A stretch of 64,000 bases of DNA from Bordetella petrii (GCF_017356245.1 NZ_JAFMZZ010000004.1:342741-406740); one strand, 5' to 3'; shown: positions 9,056 to 18,634, counted from the first letter of the stretch. Notes: generated from the sequence alone by a model not told the origin. Made by a program: numbers and translations.

Positions 9056-10674
9056 CGACAGCGCAGCAAGATGCTCCGGCGGGGGGCCTGGCTGCAGTGT
9101 CGCAACGGGTCATGAACCTGGCCACCTTTCTTGGCCAGGCTGCCGCGCGGCTGCCCGGCGAACCCGCCCTGATCATCGACGGCCAGGTCACCACCTGGCG
9201 CGAACTCGAGCAGCGCGTGCAGGCCCTGGCCGCCGCCTTCCAGGCGGCGGGCCTGGCCAAGGGCGACCGCATTCTTACGCATTCCCCCAACTGCCGCGAA
9301 CTGCTGGAAGTCATGCTGGCCACGTTCCGGATCGGCGGCGTATGGGTGCCCACCAACTTTCGCATCACGCCGGATGACGTCGATTACCTGGCCCGCAGCT
9401 CGGGCGTGTCGGCCTTTATCTGCCACGCCGATTTCCCCGATCATGCCCGGCTGGCCCAGCGCCTGGACGGGCTGAAGCTGGTGGCCGGCATGGGGCCCCA
9501 GGCCGGTGCCGGCGGCGTCGAGGCCATCATCGACGCCGGCCTGGCCGCCGGCGCGTCTCACCAGACGCAGCGGGTGGACTACAACGACCCGTGCTGGTTC
9601 TTCTTCACTTCCGGCACCACCGGCAAGCCCAAGGCGGCGGTGCTTACCCACGGCCAGATGGCCTTTGTACTGACCAACCATTTGTGCGACCTGATGCCGG
9701 GCACCACCCACCACGACCGCAGCCTGGTCGTGGCGCCCTTGTCGCACGGGGCGGGCATCCACTACCTGGCCCAGCTGGTGCGCGGGGCCACCACCATTTT
9801 TTCCACCAGCGCCCGATTTTCGGCCGAGGCCGCCTGGCAAACCATAGAGCGGTATGGCGTCACCAACTTCTTCACGGTGCCCACCATCCTGAAGATGCTG
9901 ACCGAACACGAAAGCGTCGACCGCTACAAGCACGACACGCTGCGCTACATCATCTACGCGGGCGCGCCCACCTACCGGGCCGACCAGAAACTGGCGCTGC
10001 AGAAGCTGGGGCCGGTACTGGTGCAGTATTTCGGCCTGGGCGAGGTAACGGGCAACATCACCGTGCTGCCGCCCTGCGATCACTCGCCCGATGATGCGGC
10101 CATGCCGCGGCTGGGGTCCTGCGGCTATGCGCGCACGGGCATGGAGGTCAGCATCCAGGACGCCGAAGGCAACCCGCTGCCCGCCGGGCAGCCGGGCGAA
10201 ATCTGCGTGTGCGGGCCGGCGGTGTTCGCGGGCTACTACAACAACCCCGAAGCCAACCGCAAGGCATTCCGCGACGGCTGGTTCCGCACCGGCGACGTGG
10301 GCTACCTGGACGAACAGGGCTATCTGTACATTACCGGCCGCGAATCCGACATGTATATCTCGGGCGGATCCAATATCTATCCGCGCGAAATCGAAGAAAA
10401 AATCCTGGCCGCGGGCCTGATCAAAGAGGTATGCGTGCTGGGCGTGCCGGACCCCACCTGGGGCGAAATAGGCGTGATGGTGGGCGTACTGAAAGACGGC
10501 GCGCAATGGGACCAGGAAGCTTTCCAGGCCTGGCTCGACGCCAATATCGCCCGCTACAAGCACCCGCGCCGCTTCGTGATCTGGCCCGAGCTGCCCAAAT
10601 CCGGCTACGGCAAGATCACCAAGAAAATCATCTACCAGGAGCTGCTCGACCGAGGTTCACTTTCCCAACCCTGA
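9052..10674 (+). CDS. AMP-dependent acyl-CoA synthetase
   Basis: About 540 residues, a normal length for ANL-superfamily ligases. The start is set by the ATGA overlap with the thiolase stop. The P-loop FFFTSGTTGKPKAAVLTHGQ lies at about residues 182-201, the A5-type motif QYFGLGEVTG near 325, and the hinge region GWFRTGDVGYLDEQGYLYI near 410. A C-terminal catalytic lysine lies in KSGYGKITKKII. It should activate a carboxylic acid to its CoA thioester with ATP. The acid is unknown. It is the second gene of the thiolase operon. Confidence 0.92.
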   Translation: MTTAQQDAPAGGLAAVSQRVMNLATFLGQAAARLPGEPALIIDGQVTTWRELEQRVQALAAAFQAAGLAKGDRILTHSPNCRELLEVMLATFRIGGVWVPTNFRITPDDVDYLARSSGVSAFICHADFPDHARLAQRLDGLKLVAGMGPQAGAGGVEAIIDAGLAAGASHQTQRVDYNDPCWFFFTSGTTGKPKAAVLTHGQMAFVLTNHLCDLMPGTTHHDRSLVVAPLSHGAGIHYLAQLVRGATTIFSTSARFSAEAAWQTIERYGVTNFFTVPTILKMLTEHESVDRYKHDTLRYIIYAGAPTYRADQKLALQKLGPVLVQYFGLGEVTGNITVLPPCDHSPDDAAMPRLGSCGYARTGMEVSIQDAEGNPLPAGQPGEICVCGPAVFAGYYNNPEANRKAFRDGWFRTGDVGYLDEQGYLYITGRESDMYISGGSNIYPREIEEKILAAGLIKEVCVLGVPDPTWGEIGVMVGVLKDGAQWDQEAFQAWLDANIARYKHPRRFVIWPELPKSGYGKITKKIIYQELLDRGSLSQP

Positions 10675-10713
10675 GGGCTACCCGCCCTTGTTCCGACATA
10701 AGAAGGCAATAAG

Positions 10714-11247
10714 ATGATTACCCCATCTACCGTCCAGTTGCTGAAACACCCTGGCCCCGTTTCGCCCACAAGGCGCGACGTGATGGCCGGCCGGAATCAA
10801 AAGACCTACCGCTTCACCCTGCGCCGCGGCGCCAGCCTGTACGACAGCGTGGCAAGCGCCATGGCCGCCACGGGCGCCAGCGCGGCCGCCCTCAATATCG
10901 AGCGCGCGGTGTTCAGCCGCCTGCGCTATTTCCTGATCACCACCAGCCCGGAAGTCGAGCAGGTGGCGCATTACACCACTCCGCTGGATCTCGACCGCAC
11001 CGCCATGCTGGTGGGCGCCGGCGCAACCGTCGGCACCACGGACCAGGGCAAGCTGGCCATCCACTGCCACGGCCTGGTCACCACCGATTCCGGCGAGCTG
11101 ATCGGCGGCCATTTCCTCACCGAACATTGCATCCTGGCCGAGGACGGCGTGGCCTACCTGAACACCCTGGGCCACATGAACCTGGTCATCGGCGTCGATC
11201 CCGAGATACGCACGCCGGTGTTCCAGCCCAGCTACCGGGAGGCCTGA
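10714..11247 (+). CDS. PPC/DUF296-domain protein, first of a tandem pair
   Basis: A 177-residue protein with a clear AAGAAGG ribosome site. After about 30 residues it shows a PPC (DUF296)-like fold pattern: FTLRRGASLYDSVASAMAATG and later HCHGLVTTDSGELIGGHFL. In bacterial PPC proteins histidines in this latter motif bind metal; here HCH and GGHF are kept. The domain is known from plant AT-hook proteins and from small bacterial proteins of uncertain role. It stops one base before the start of a second, diverged copy. I cannot assign a reaction. Its place between a CoA ligase and an SDR hints at an enzyme or binding role in that pathway. Confidence 0.75.
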   Translation: MITPSTVQLLKHPGPVSPTRRDVMAGRNQKTYRFTLRRGASLYDSVASAMAATGASAAALNIERAVFSRLRYFLITTSPEVEQVAHYTTPLDLDRTAMLVGAGATVGTTDQGKLAIHCHGLVTTDSGELIGGHFLTEHCILAEDGVAYLNTLGHMNLVIGVDPEIRTPVFQPSYREA

Positions 11248-11248
11248 C

Positions 11249-11650
11249 ATGGCAGTCATAGAACAAGGCCGCACCGGGCGGATTTTCTACATACGCATCC
11301 ACCCCAACGAAGACCTGGTGCAAAGCCTGGAAAAAACCTTTATTGAATCGGGGCTGTCGCGCGCCATCGTGCGCAGCAGCGTGGGCAGCCTGGCGCATTG
11401 CAGCCTGCAATGCGGCGGCGCGCAGCACACCCTGGAACTGGAAGGGCCGGCGCTCGAGATCCTGAACATGAACGGCGAGATCCGCTGCGACGATGGCGGC
11501 TACCCGGTTGCGCATGTCACGGGCATCGTCATGGACATGCAGGGAAAAATCCACGCCGGACGCTTCACCAGCGGCCGCAATCCGGCCTGCATGACGGTCG
11601 AGGCGGTAATAGAAGAGTGGATCGTCGAGCAGACCCTGCATCACAACTGA
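11249..11650 (+). CDS. PPC/DUF296-domain protein, second of a tandem pair
   Basis: A 133-residue small PPC/DUF296-type protein. FYIRIHPNEDLVQSLEKTFI matches the start of the domain and SVGSLAHCSLQCGG the following strand. A second half reads LEILNMNGEIRCDDGGYPVA and later TGIVMDMQGKIHAGRFTSGR, parallel to the HGLVTTDSGELIGGHF part of its neighbour. The metal-binding histidines are reduced to HAGRF here, so the two copies may form a mixed complex in which only one binds metal; this is inference. It begins one base after the first copy ends, so they are surely co-translated. Confidence 0.72.
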   Translation: MAVIEQGRTGRIFYIRIHPNEDLVQSLEKTFIESGLSRAIVRSSVGSLAHCSLQCGGAQHTLELEGPALEILNMNGEIRCDDGGYPVAHVTGIVMDMQGKIHAGRFTSGRNPACMTVEAVIEEWIVEQTLHHN

Positions 11651-11671
11651 AGCCAAGGCGGGAGACACAGC

Positions 11672-12478
11672 ATGGGTGGAGCGAGTGAAGATCAGGGCGG
11701 CATCGTGGCCGTCACGGGCGCGGCGTCGGGCATCGGCCTGGCGCTGGCGCAGGGGCTGCTCGACCAGGGCCGGCGCGTGCTGGCCCTGGACGTGCAGCCG
11801 GAACGCATCGAGGCGGCGCGGACCAGCCTGCGCGCGGGCTCTGCCGGCCAGTTAAGGCTGGGAACCCTGGACGTCACTGACGAGGCCCGCGTCGAACAGG
11901 TGGTGGCCGACTGCGAGGCGGGCTTCGGCCCTGTCTCGGGCCTGGTGAACTCGGCCGGCATCGCGGCCGAAGTCGCCTGCCTGGATACCGATGTCAGCAC
12001 CTTCCGGCGCATCCTGGACGTCAACGTGATCGGCTCGTTCATTACCGCGCGCGCCGTCGCCCGCCGGATGCGGGCGCGCGGCGCGGGCTCGATCGTGCAC
12101 ATCGCGTCGGTATCCGGCCTGCGCGGCAACTACGGCCGCGTGGCCTACGGCTCGTCGAAAGGCGCCATCGTCACCATGACCCAGGTAATGGCGGTAGAGT
12201 TCGCGAAATTCGGCGTGCGCGTCAATGCCGTGGCCCCCGGCCCCATCGAAACCCCGCTGACCCGAGCGGTGCATTCCGAAGCCACCCGCGACAGCTGGCG
12301 CCGCGCCGTGGCGCTGGGGCGCTACGGCCAGGCGCGCGAACTGTGCGGCACCATCAACTGGCTGCTGGACGACACGGCCTCTGGCTATGTCACCGGGCAG
12401 ATCATCGCCGTGGACGGCGGCTTCACCGCGATGGGGCTGGCGGTTCCGGAAACGGGCCGGCAGGCGCCGCCATCCTGA
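11672..12478 (+). CDS. SDR-family NAD(P)-dependent oxidoreductase
   Basis: A 268-residue classical short-chain dehydrogenase. It has the glycine loop TGAASGIGLALAQ, an NSAG motif in GLVNSAGIAA, serine in VHIASVSGLRG, and catalytic YGSSKGA. The ATG follows a GGGAGA ribosome site, 21 bp after the second PPC gene. It is likely the last enzyme of the thiolase/CoA-ligase/PPC operon, perhaps acting as a 3-hydroxyacyl dehydrogenase, since NAD-dependent oxidation would supply the 3-oxo group that a thiolase cleaves. That pairing is inference from context. Confidence 0.9.
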   Translation: MGGASEDQGGIVAVTGAASGIGLALAQGLLDQGRRVLALDVQPERIEAARTSLRAGSAGQLRLGTLDVTDEARVEQVVADCEAGFGPVSGLVNSAGIAAEVACLDTDVSTFRRILDVNVIGSFITARAVARRMRARGAGSIVHIASVSGLRGNYGRVAYGSSKGAIVTMTQVMAVEFAKFGVRVNAVAPGPIETPLTRAVHSEATRDSWRRAVALGRYGQARELCGTINWLLDDTASGYVTGQIIAVDGGFTAMGLAVPETGRQAPPS

Positions 12479-12571
12479 GGCCGCGATCCGGGCACGTCCG
12501 CCAGCGTGGGCGGCGCGCCGCACGGCTACAATCCCGGCCATACAAAGTATGCATCCGAGGAGGGAAGCCCC

Positions 12572-13540
12572 ATGTCGCAGCAATTCAAACGCCTTGCCGG
12601 CCTTGCCGCCGGCATTTTCATCAGCGCGGCCGGCGCGGCCCACGCCGCGTATCCCGACCGGCCGGTCAATCTGGTGGTGCCCTTCCCGCCCGGGCAGGCC
12701 ACCGACATCTTTGCCCGCATGGTGGCCGAACAACTGGCCAAAGACATCGGCCAGCCCGTGGTCGTGGAAAACAAGGCCGGCGCGGGCAGCAATATCGGCA
12801 TGCAGCATGTCGCGCGCGCCACGCCCGACGGCTACACGCTGGTGGTGGGCGGCAGCGCCGCCGCGGTCAACCAGACGCTGTACGGCAACCCGGGCTATTC
12901 ACTGCAAAAAGACTTCGTGCCGGTGGGCGGCATCTTCACCGTGCCGCTGATTTTCCTGGCCACGCCGCAAAGCGGCATTACCTCGCTGCCCCAGCTGATC
13001 CAGCAGGCCAAGGCCAAGCCCGATGAACTGGCCTACGCCAGCGCGGGCATAGGCGGCACGCAGCACCTGTCGGCCGAGATGTTCAAGGCGGACGCCCATG
13101 TCGAGCTGCGCCACATCCCCTACAAAGGCAGCGGCCCCGCCCAGGCGGATTTCCTGGGCAACCACGTGCCGCTGATGGTGGACTCGGTCACGGCGGCCCT
13201 GCCGCATATCGCCTCCAAGGCGGCCGTGCCGCTGGCGGTGACCACGCGCGAACGCATTCCGCAGTTGCCCGATGTGCCGACCGTGGCCGAAACCCTGCCG
13301 GGCTTCGAGGCGGTGGGCTGGGCCATGGTGTTCGCGCCGGCGCAAACGCCCGCCGATGTGGTGGCCTATCTGAACCAGAAGATCAACGCCATTCTCAAGT
13401 CGCGCGGCATGGCCCGCGCGCTGGCCGACCGCGGCGCGCAGCCGCTGGTCTATGAACCGGCGGCGGGCAAGCAGTTCGTGGACAACGAAATCGGCAAATG
13501 GGGCAAGGCCGTCAAGCGGTCGGGCGCCTCGGTCGACTGA
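12572..13540 (+). CDS. Bug/TctC-family periplasmic solute receptor
   Basis: A 322-residue receptor with a signal peptide ending near AAHA, followed by the family opening [19 protein letters not shown]. The second landmark, [12 protein letters not shown], lies near residue 90. Members of this family bind carboxylates in the periplasm; some feed the TctAB permease, many have no permease nearby. The ATG at 12572 is supported by a strong AGGAGGGA ribosome site. It follows the SDR gene by about 90 bp and precedes a LysR regulator on the same strand, and may supply substrate to the upstream CoA pathway. No tctA or tctB is in the window. Confidence 0.92.
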   Translation: MSQQFKRLAGLAAGIFISAAGAAHAAYPDRPVNLVVPFPPGQATDIFARMVAEQLAKDIGQPVVVENKAGAGSNIGMQHVARATPDGYTLVVGGSAAAVNQTLYGNPGYSLQKDFVPVGGIFTVPLIFLATPQSGITSLPQLIQQAKAKPDELAYASAGIGGTQHLSAEMFKADAHVELRHIPYKGSGPAQADFLGNHVPLMVDSVTAALPHIASKAAVPLAVTTRERIPQLPDVPTVAETLPGFEAVGWAMVFAPAQTPADVVAYLNQKINAILKSRGMARALADRGAQPLVYEPAAGKQFVDNEIGKWGKAVKRSGASVD

Positions 13541-13583
13541 AGCCCGCGCGGCGGTACGGCTCGGACAGCGGCGGAAACAGGCC

Positions 13584-14495
13584 ATGATGCTGACCTTCAA
13601 GCAGATCGAGGCGCTTTACTGGGTGGTGCAGCTGGGCGGTTTCGCCAATGCGGCGGAACGGCTCAACACCACCCAGTCGGCCATTACCAAGCGCATCCAG
13701 GAACTGGAAACCAGCTTCAACATCCAGATCTTCGACCGCAGCGGCCAGAAGGCCACCCTGACCCGCACCGGCGAAGAACTGCTTGAAATGGCGGCCGACC
13801 TGCTCGGCCGGCGCGACCAGATGCTGCTGAAGATGAAGGGCTTCAAGCCCTTTTCGGGCTCGCTGCGGCTGGGTATTACCGAAATCACGGCGATGACCTG
13901 GCTGCCCCAGCTGATGCAGGCGCTGCGCACCTCGTTTCCCGAGCTGATCGTGCAGCCCAAGATCGGCATGGCCTGGCAGCTGCAGCAAAGCCTGCTGAAC
14001 GGCCAGCTGGACATGGCGATCCTGCACTGGGAAATCCGCCATCCCTATCTGGAAATCGAGCCGATCGCGCAGGTGGATTTCGGCTGGGCCGGCAGCCCTG
14101 CGGTGATTTCGCCGGCCAGGGTGTACACGCCCGAAGACATCTCGCGCATGAACATCATCCGCCAGGACCCGGATTCTGCCCTGAACGCCATTTATGACGA
14201 ATGGCTGGCGCCGTACACGTCGCAGTCGAACCTGTTCACCATCAACAGCCTGCAGGCCATGGTGGGGTTGACGGTGGCGGGGTTCGGCGTGGCCTGCATT
14301 GCCACCGGCTATTTTTCCGAGCTGTTCAAAAGCCGCAAGCTGGTGCTGGCGCGCACGACCAAGCCGATGCCCACGTCGATGTACTGCGCCATGTACGCCA
14401 AGCAGTCGAACCCCATGTTCTACCAGGAAATCGCGCGCATCGCGCGCGACGTGTGCGATTTTTCCCGGCCCTACGGCGGCGGGCTCAGCGCTTGA
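13584..14495 (+). CDS. LysR-family transcriptional regulator
   Basis: A 303-residue LTTR. The winged helix-turn-helix spans residues 1-65 (FKQIEALYWVVQLGGFANAA, TTQSAITKRIQELE), followed by an effector-binding domain. It begins ATGATG; either methionine may be used. It lies 43 bp after the Bug receptor gene and reads in the same direction, which is less usual than the divergent LTTR layout. It probably controls the upstream operon or the convergent Bug cluster, but no operator could be picked out. Confidence 0.9.
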   Translation: MMLTFKQIEALYWVVQLGGFANAAERLNTTQSAITKRIQELETSFNIQIFDRSGQKATLTRTGEELLEMAADLLGRRDQMLLKMKGFKPFSGSLRLGITEITAMTWLPQLMQALRTSFPELIVQPKIGMAWQLQQSLLNGQLDMAILHWEIRHPYLEIEPIAQVDFGWAGSPAVISPARVYTPEDISRMNIIRQDPDSALNAIYDEWLAPYTSQSNLFTINSLQAMVGLTVAGFGVACIATGYFSELFKSRKLVLARTTKPMPTSMYCAMYAKQSNPMFYQEIARIARDVCDFSRPYGGGLSA

Positions 14496-14545
14496 AGGGC
14501 GGGCCGTTGCCCGGGCTTTCGCGCCAATTGCCGCAATGCGGGGCC

Positions 14546-15520
14546 TCACTGCGGCAGCAGCCCCGCTTTCTGAATGACGGCACGCCACCTGTCATGGTCT
14601 TCATGCAGGAACTTCGCAAATTCCTGCGGCGTATCGTCTACGGGCTGCACGCCCATGCCTTGAATCCTGGCCTTCAGGCCTGAAGCAGACAGGGCTTTTG
14701 AAACGGCCAGCGACAGCTGCTCGACGACGGCATGCGGTGTTTCTTTTGGCGCCAGCAGGCCCAGCCATATCGCCGTGCTTTCAAAACCCGGGAAACCCGC
14801 TTCTTCCAGGGTGGGCACGCCGGGAAACTGCGGCAATCTTTGTTTGCTGGCAACGCCCAGGGCCCTGATCCTTTTTTCGCTGATTTGCTGCGCGATGCCT
14901 ATGGTCGGATAGAACATGAAGGAAATCCTTCCCGCGATCACTTCCAGCAGCGCGGGAGCATTTCCCTTGAACGGCGCGTGCAGCATGGTGGTTCCCGTTG
15001 CCTGTTCCAGCATTGCGCCGGCCAGATGGCCCGATCCGCCCACGCCGGCGGATCCATAGCTGACCGTTCCCGGATGGGCGCGCGCCTGCTGGATGAGGTC
15101 GTCCAGGGAATGAAAGCGGGATTCATGGCCGGTGGCCAATACCAGCGGCAACACGCCCACCCGCGAGATGGGCGAAAAATCCTTGACCGGGTCATAGCCT
15201 GCCTGGCCGGGAGTCAGGATCGGGTTCACGACGTGCGACAGGGACGCCATCAACAGTGTGTATCCATCCGGCTCGGCCCGCAGGATCTCGTTGGTTGCAA
15301 TCAGCGCATTGGCGCCCGCCTTGTTTTCCACGACGACAGGCTGCCCCAGGGATTTACCCATTTCCTGGGCCAGGGCGCGGGCAACAACATCGGCGGTGCC
15401 CCCGGCGGAATAGCCCACGATCAGCCTGATCGGTTTGGCCGGAAAAGGCGCCGCGCCGGATGCGGCGGGCAGGCCGGCACAGCCCAGTACGGCGGCCAAC
15501 AGGCATGCAACGGTTTTCAC
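14546..15520 (-). CDS. Bug/TctC-family periplasmic solute receptor
   Basis: A 324-residue receptor with a leader MKTVACLLAAVLGCAGLPAA and then FPAKPIRLIVGYSAGGTADV, the first ligand loop. PDGYTLLMASLSH follows near residue 90, and the C-terminal lobe has LLAPKETPHAVVEQL. It ends convergently with the LysR gene at 14495. It is the distal gene of a leftward group headed by the dioxygenase gene at 17556, with another Bug receptor between. The two receptors here are clearly different sequences, not a recent duplication. Confidence 0.92.
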   Translation of the reverse strand: MKTVACLLAAVLGCAGLPAASGAAPFPAKPIRLIVGYSAGGTADVVARALAQEMGKSLGQPVVVENKAGANALIATNEILRAEPDGYTLLMASLSHVVNPILTPGQAGYDPVKDFSPISRVGVLPLVLATGHESRFHSLDDLIQQARAHPGTVSYGSAGVGGSGHLAGAMLEQATGTTMLHAPFKGNAPALLEVIAGRISFMFYPTIGIAQQISEKRIRALGVASKQRLPQFPGVPTLEEAGFPGFESTAIWLGLLAPKETPHAVVEQLSLAVSKALSASGLKARIQGMGVQPVDDTPQEFAKFLHEDHDRWRAVIQKAGLLPQ

Positions 15521-15599
15521 TATGAGCCCCTTGCTGTGGATGCCATGGCGCCGGCCGCCGGCCGGGCCATTGCCGATGCGCGGTTTGATGATGGACGGC

Positions 15600-16559
15600 T
15601 CAAGACAGCTTCAGATCGAGTTCCTTGACCCAGTCTTTCCACTTCTTCAGATCGGTCTTTATTAATGCGGAGAAATCGTCGGGCGTTCCCGTCCCCAGGA
15701 CCTGGAAGCCGATGTTGCCCAGCTTGGCGCGGATGTCGGCGTCGCCAAGCACGGCCCGCAACTCCTGATTCAGCCTGGACACAATGGCCTCGGGCGTTCC
15801 TGCCGGCGCAAGAATTCCGTTCCACGAGGTTATTGAAAAGCCGGGCACGGTGTCGCCGATGGCCGGCACGCCGGGCAACAGGTCGGTGGCGGTTCCGGCG
15901 ACGGCCAGTGCCCGTATCTTCTGGTTTTTGATGTGGCCCAGGCCCGTCCCGAAATCAATGAAGTAGAACTGGGTTTCGTTGCTGATCAGCCCCAGCGCCG
16001 CCTTGGGACTCGACTTGTACGACACGCCGATCGCATTGAATCCGGCATCCCGGATGAATATCTCGCTGGCAACCTGCGCCGTGGGCGACGCATAGGCAAA
16101 AAACAGGTCCTTGGATGCCGACTTGGCGTGATCGATCAGTTGCCGGACCGACTGGACCGGCTGGTCGTTATTCACCACCAATGCAAAAGGCACCTCGCCA
16201 ACCAGCAGGATCGGGGCAAAGCCCTTGACCGAGTCGTAAGGAATATCGTCGTAAAGCGCCGGGTTGACCGCAAGCGTGCCGCTTGTCGCCATCAACAGCG
16301 TGTAGCCGTCGGGCTCGGCCTTTGTCACGTAGTCTGTGCCGATGCGCCCGGTGGCGCCCGGCTTGGACTCGACAATGACAGTCTGGCCCAGGCGCTTGCC
16401 CAGGCCGTCGGCGACAATGCGCGCCACGCTGTCCGTGGCGCTGCCCGCCGCGAATGGCACGACCAGGGTAACCGGCTTGTCGGGATAAGCGGCTGCAGCC
16501 GTACAGGCGAACGAAAATCCAAGCGCCATCAACAGCCAGCGCGATAGGGCCTCTTTCAT
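15600..16559 (-). CDS. Bug/TctC-family periplasmic solute receptor
   Basis: A 319-residue receptor. The leader runs to ACTAAAA, followed by YPDKPVTLVVPFAAGSATDS; PDGYTLLMATSGT comes near residue 85. It lies 118 bp downstream of the dioxygenase gene and 79 bp upstream of the second receptor, all on the minus strand. Receptor plus dioxygenase suggests that the ligand, or something it carries, is the dioxygenase substrate. This is context only. Confidence 0.92.
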   Translation of the reverse strand: MKEALSRWLLMALGFSFACTAAAAYPDKPVTLVVPFAAGSATDSVARIVADGLGKRLGQTVIVESKPGATGRIGTDYVTKAEPDGYTLLMATSGTLAVNPALYDDIPYDSVKGFAPILLVGEVPFALVVNNDQPVQSVRQLIDHAKSASKDLFFAYASPTAQVASEIFIRDAGFNAIGVSYKSSPKAALGLISNETQFYFIDFGTGLGHIKNQKIRALAVAGTATDLLPGVPAIGDTVPGFSITSWNGILAPAGTPEAIVSRLNQELRAVLGDADIRAKLGNIGFQVLGTGTPDDFSALIKTDLKKWKDWVKELDLKLS

Positions 16560-16677
16560 CTCTCCTCCGTTTCGTTTCAGGATTTAGTGTGATGGCGCGC
16601 CGCCCTCTTCTGGCGAAGCGGCGGCGCGATATTTTCCCTGACGCAAAAGGCCGCTTTAACGAGGCCTGAGGCACTGC

Positions 16678-17556
16678 CTAGAAAACCTGGGAGCCCGCCA
16701 CGGTGGTCCGATGCATGCGCCGGCGCTGCGGCAGCGCGTAGTCCGCAATCGCTAGGTGCTGCGTGGCGCTGTTGTCCCACATAAGAACGTCGCCCTTGCG
16801 CCACTTATGGCGATACATGAACTTCTCTTGAGCGCAGTGCGCAAACAGCCGGCCGAGCAGCTTCTCGCCGTCGGCCTCCGGCAACCCGACGATTTCCGTT
16901 GTGAAACCCTCGTTCACATACAGGGATTTCCTGCCCGTGTACGGGTGCGTGCGCACCACCGGATGCACCACCGGCGGAACTTCGTTCTTCTGCTGTTCCG
17001 TCAGTTCTTGCCGCGCCTGATTGCTGGCCTTCATCTTGTGGTACCGCGCCTGGTAATGGTGGCGTGCTTGCAGGCCCTGCAGGTATGACTTCATTTCGTC
17101 GTCCATGGCCTCGAACGCCGCGACGGTGCTGACGAAGCATGTGTCGCCGTACGTTTTCTCCGCGGAAGGAGCCGGAATTTCCAGGGCATACAGCACGGAG
17201 CAACGGCTGGGATTGTTCTTGTAGGACAGATCGGTGTGCCAGTACTGGCCCGCGTCGCTGATGCCGATGCCGCGGCCATTTTCCTCGATATTCGAGATCA
17301 CCAGGATCTCGGGGTGATCCGGCAGCAGGTATTGGCGCAAAACATGGATTTCCAGCTTTCCGAAGTGCTGGCTGAAGGCAATGTGCTCTCCTTCGCTGAT
17401 ATTCTGGCCGCGGAAAAGCAGCACGCTGTGCTCGTTGAAAGCGTCATCGAGCGCCCGTGCCGCCTCCGCGTCGAGGCGTTGGGAAAGATCGATATTCAGA
17501 ACCTCGGCGCCAATCGAAGCGGCCAAAGGCTTCAATTCCAGTTTCATCACAGTCAT
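16678..17556 (-). CDS. TauD/TfdA-family Fe(II)/2-oxoglutarate-dependent dioxygenase
   Basis: A 292-residue oxygenase of normal TauD size. The iron triad appears complete: H107 and D109 in YWHTDLSYK and the distal histidine near H267 in TQHLAIADY. The arginine that binds 2-oxoglutarate is probably R283 in MHRTTV. The family hydroxylates substrates such as taurine, alkylsulfates or phenoxyacetates next to a heteroatom, releasing sulfite, aldehyde or phenol. The exact substrate is not clear. It is divergent from a LysR gene 104 bp away, the typical layout for LTTR control, and heads a group with two Bug receptors. Confidence 0.92.
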   Translation of the reverse strand: MTVMKLELKPLAASIGAEVLNIDLSQRLDAEAARALDDAFNEHSVLLFRGQNISEGEHIAFSQHFGKLEIHVLRQYLLPDHPEILVISNIEENGRGIGISDAGQYWHTDLSYKNNPSRCSVLYALEIPAPSAEKTYGDTCFVSTVAAFEAMDDEMKSYLQGLQARHHYQARYHKMKASNQARQELTEQQKNEVPPVVHPVVRTHPYTGRKSLYVNEGFTTEIVGLPEADGEKLLGRLFAHCAQEKFMYRHKWRKGDVLMWDNSATQHLAIADYALPQRRRMHRTTVAGSQVF

Positions 17557-17626
17557 CCTTTATGCCAAGTACTGCAGGTGCTGAAAGAGTGAGTCCGAGT
17601 GTAGGTACGCCTGTAATAAGAGTAAA

Positions 17627-17643
17627 TTCAGAAGATATGATCT
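17627..17643 (+). promoter_or_regulatory. Candidate LysR operator, shared word TTCAGAAGATAT
   Basis: TTCAGAAGATAT followed by GATCT lies in the gap between the dioxygenase and LysR genes, 18-34 bases before the LysR start. The same 12 bases, in the same orientation relative to another LysR gene, occur at 24714-24725. The end of the site contains AGAT-ATG-ATCT, an inverted repeat. LTTR operators usually sit in such divergent gaps. Confidence 0.5.
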
Positions 17644-17660
17644 CGTGATAAACAGGGTTT

Positions 17661-18602
17661 ATGATGAGCCGTCCAATATCTTCCCGACTTTCCAAGCTGC
17701 GAGTACGGCACCTGGCGCTGCTCGAGATCGTTGCCGAAAGCGGATCCCTGCGCCAGGCGGCGAATGCCCTGTCCGTCACGCAGCCGGCCGTGACCGCGAT
17801 GCTGCACGAGCAGGAATCGCTATTGGGCGTAAAGCTGGTAGAGCGCGACCAGCAAGGCGCCCGCCTGACGCCGGCAGGCGAAGCCGTGCGCGAAAGGCTG
17901 CGCCTTGTCTTGAATGCGCTGCAGGGGGTTGAAGCGACATTTCTGGCAACGCCGCCCCGCCCGCATTTGCGCATAGGGGCGTTGTCGTTTGCCCTGCTCG
18001 ACCTGATACCCAAAGTCCTGGCCACCCTGAGGCAGACGCGGCCCGACATTACTTTTGAATTCGTGGAAGGCACGGTCGAAGAAATGGTCGCCGGCATCGC
18101 GACCGGCGATTTCGACTGCGCCATGGGGCGCCTGGGTTCGGAGTTTCACGCCCTGCAAGGCAGCGACATCGAATTCAAGACCATATGCAATGTCCCGATG
18201 AAAATCGCCTGCGCGAAACACCACCCCATCCGCAAGCGCGCCAGCATCACCCTGGAAACACTGCAGCAGGAAGGCTGGATTCTGCTGCCGCAGGGCACGG
18301 GAGCCCGCCGGGTATTTGAACGGGCGTTTTCACAGAAAGGGCTGATTCCGCCCTTCCCGACGGTGGAATCGATGTCTTTCGTGTCCAATTTCCATCTGGC
18401 CGCGGCGACGAACCTGCTGACCATTTCAACAGCCACCGCCGTCGAGGAATACTGCCGATACGGCCTGGTTGCGCAGGTGGATATACAGTGGCCGGTCAGC
18501 CTGGCGCCGCTGATGTTCTTCGCGCGCAAAGATGCGCTGGAACTGGAGTCGGTGCAGACTTTCTACAAGTGCGTCGAGATGCACTCGAAAACGCTGCTTT
18601 GA
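17661..18602 (+). CDS. LysR-family transcriptional regulator
   Basis: A 313-residue LTTR with N-terminal helix-turn-helix (LRVRHLALLEIVAESGSLRQ, SVTQPAVTAMLHEQESLLG) and an effector domain from about residue 100. The extension before the DNA-binding domain is about 14 residues. It is divergent from the TauD-type dioxygenase and most likely its regulator. The start at 17661 is ATGATG, so the second ATG is an equal choice. It ends facing the ABC transporter operon, with a strong hairpin between. Confidence 0.9.
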   Translation: MMSRPISSRLSKLRVRHLALLEIVAESGSLRQAANALSVTQPAVTAMLHEQESLLGVKLVERDQQGARLTPAGEAVRERLRLVLNALQGVEATFLATPPRPHLRIGALSFALLDLIPKVLATLRQTRPDITFEFVEGTVEEMVAGIATGDFDCAMGRLGSEFHALQGSDIEFKTICNVPMKIACAKHHPIRKRASITLETLQQEGWILLPQGTGARRVFERAFSQKGLIPPFPTVESMSFVSNFHLAAATNLLTISTATAVEEYCRYGLVAQVDIQWPVSLAPLMFFARKDALELESVQTFYKCVEMHSKTLL

Positions 18603-18610
18603 ACCCGCCA

Positions 18611-18634
18611 GGCCGGGCTGGATGCAGCCCGGCC
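18611..18634. terminator. Bidirectional hairpin between convergent genes
   Basis: GGCCGGGCTG and CAGCCCGGCC form a perfect 10-bp stem with a GATG loop, 9 bp after the LysR stop and 17 bp before the end of the ABC ATPase gene. There is no T-run on either side, so it may need help from Rho. Confidence 0.8.
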
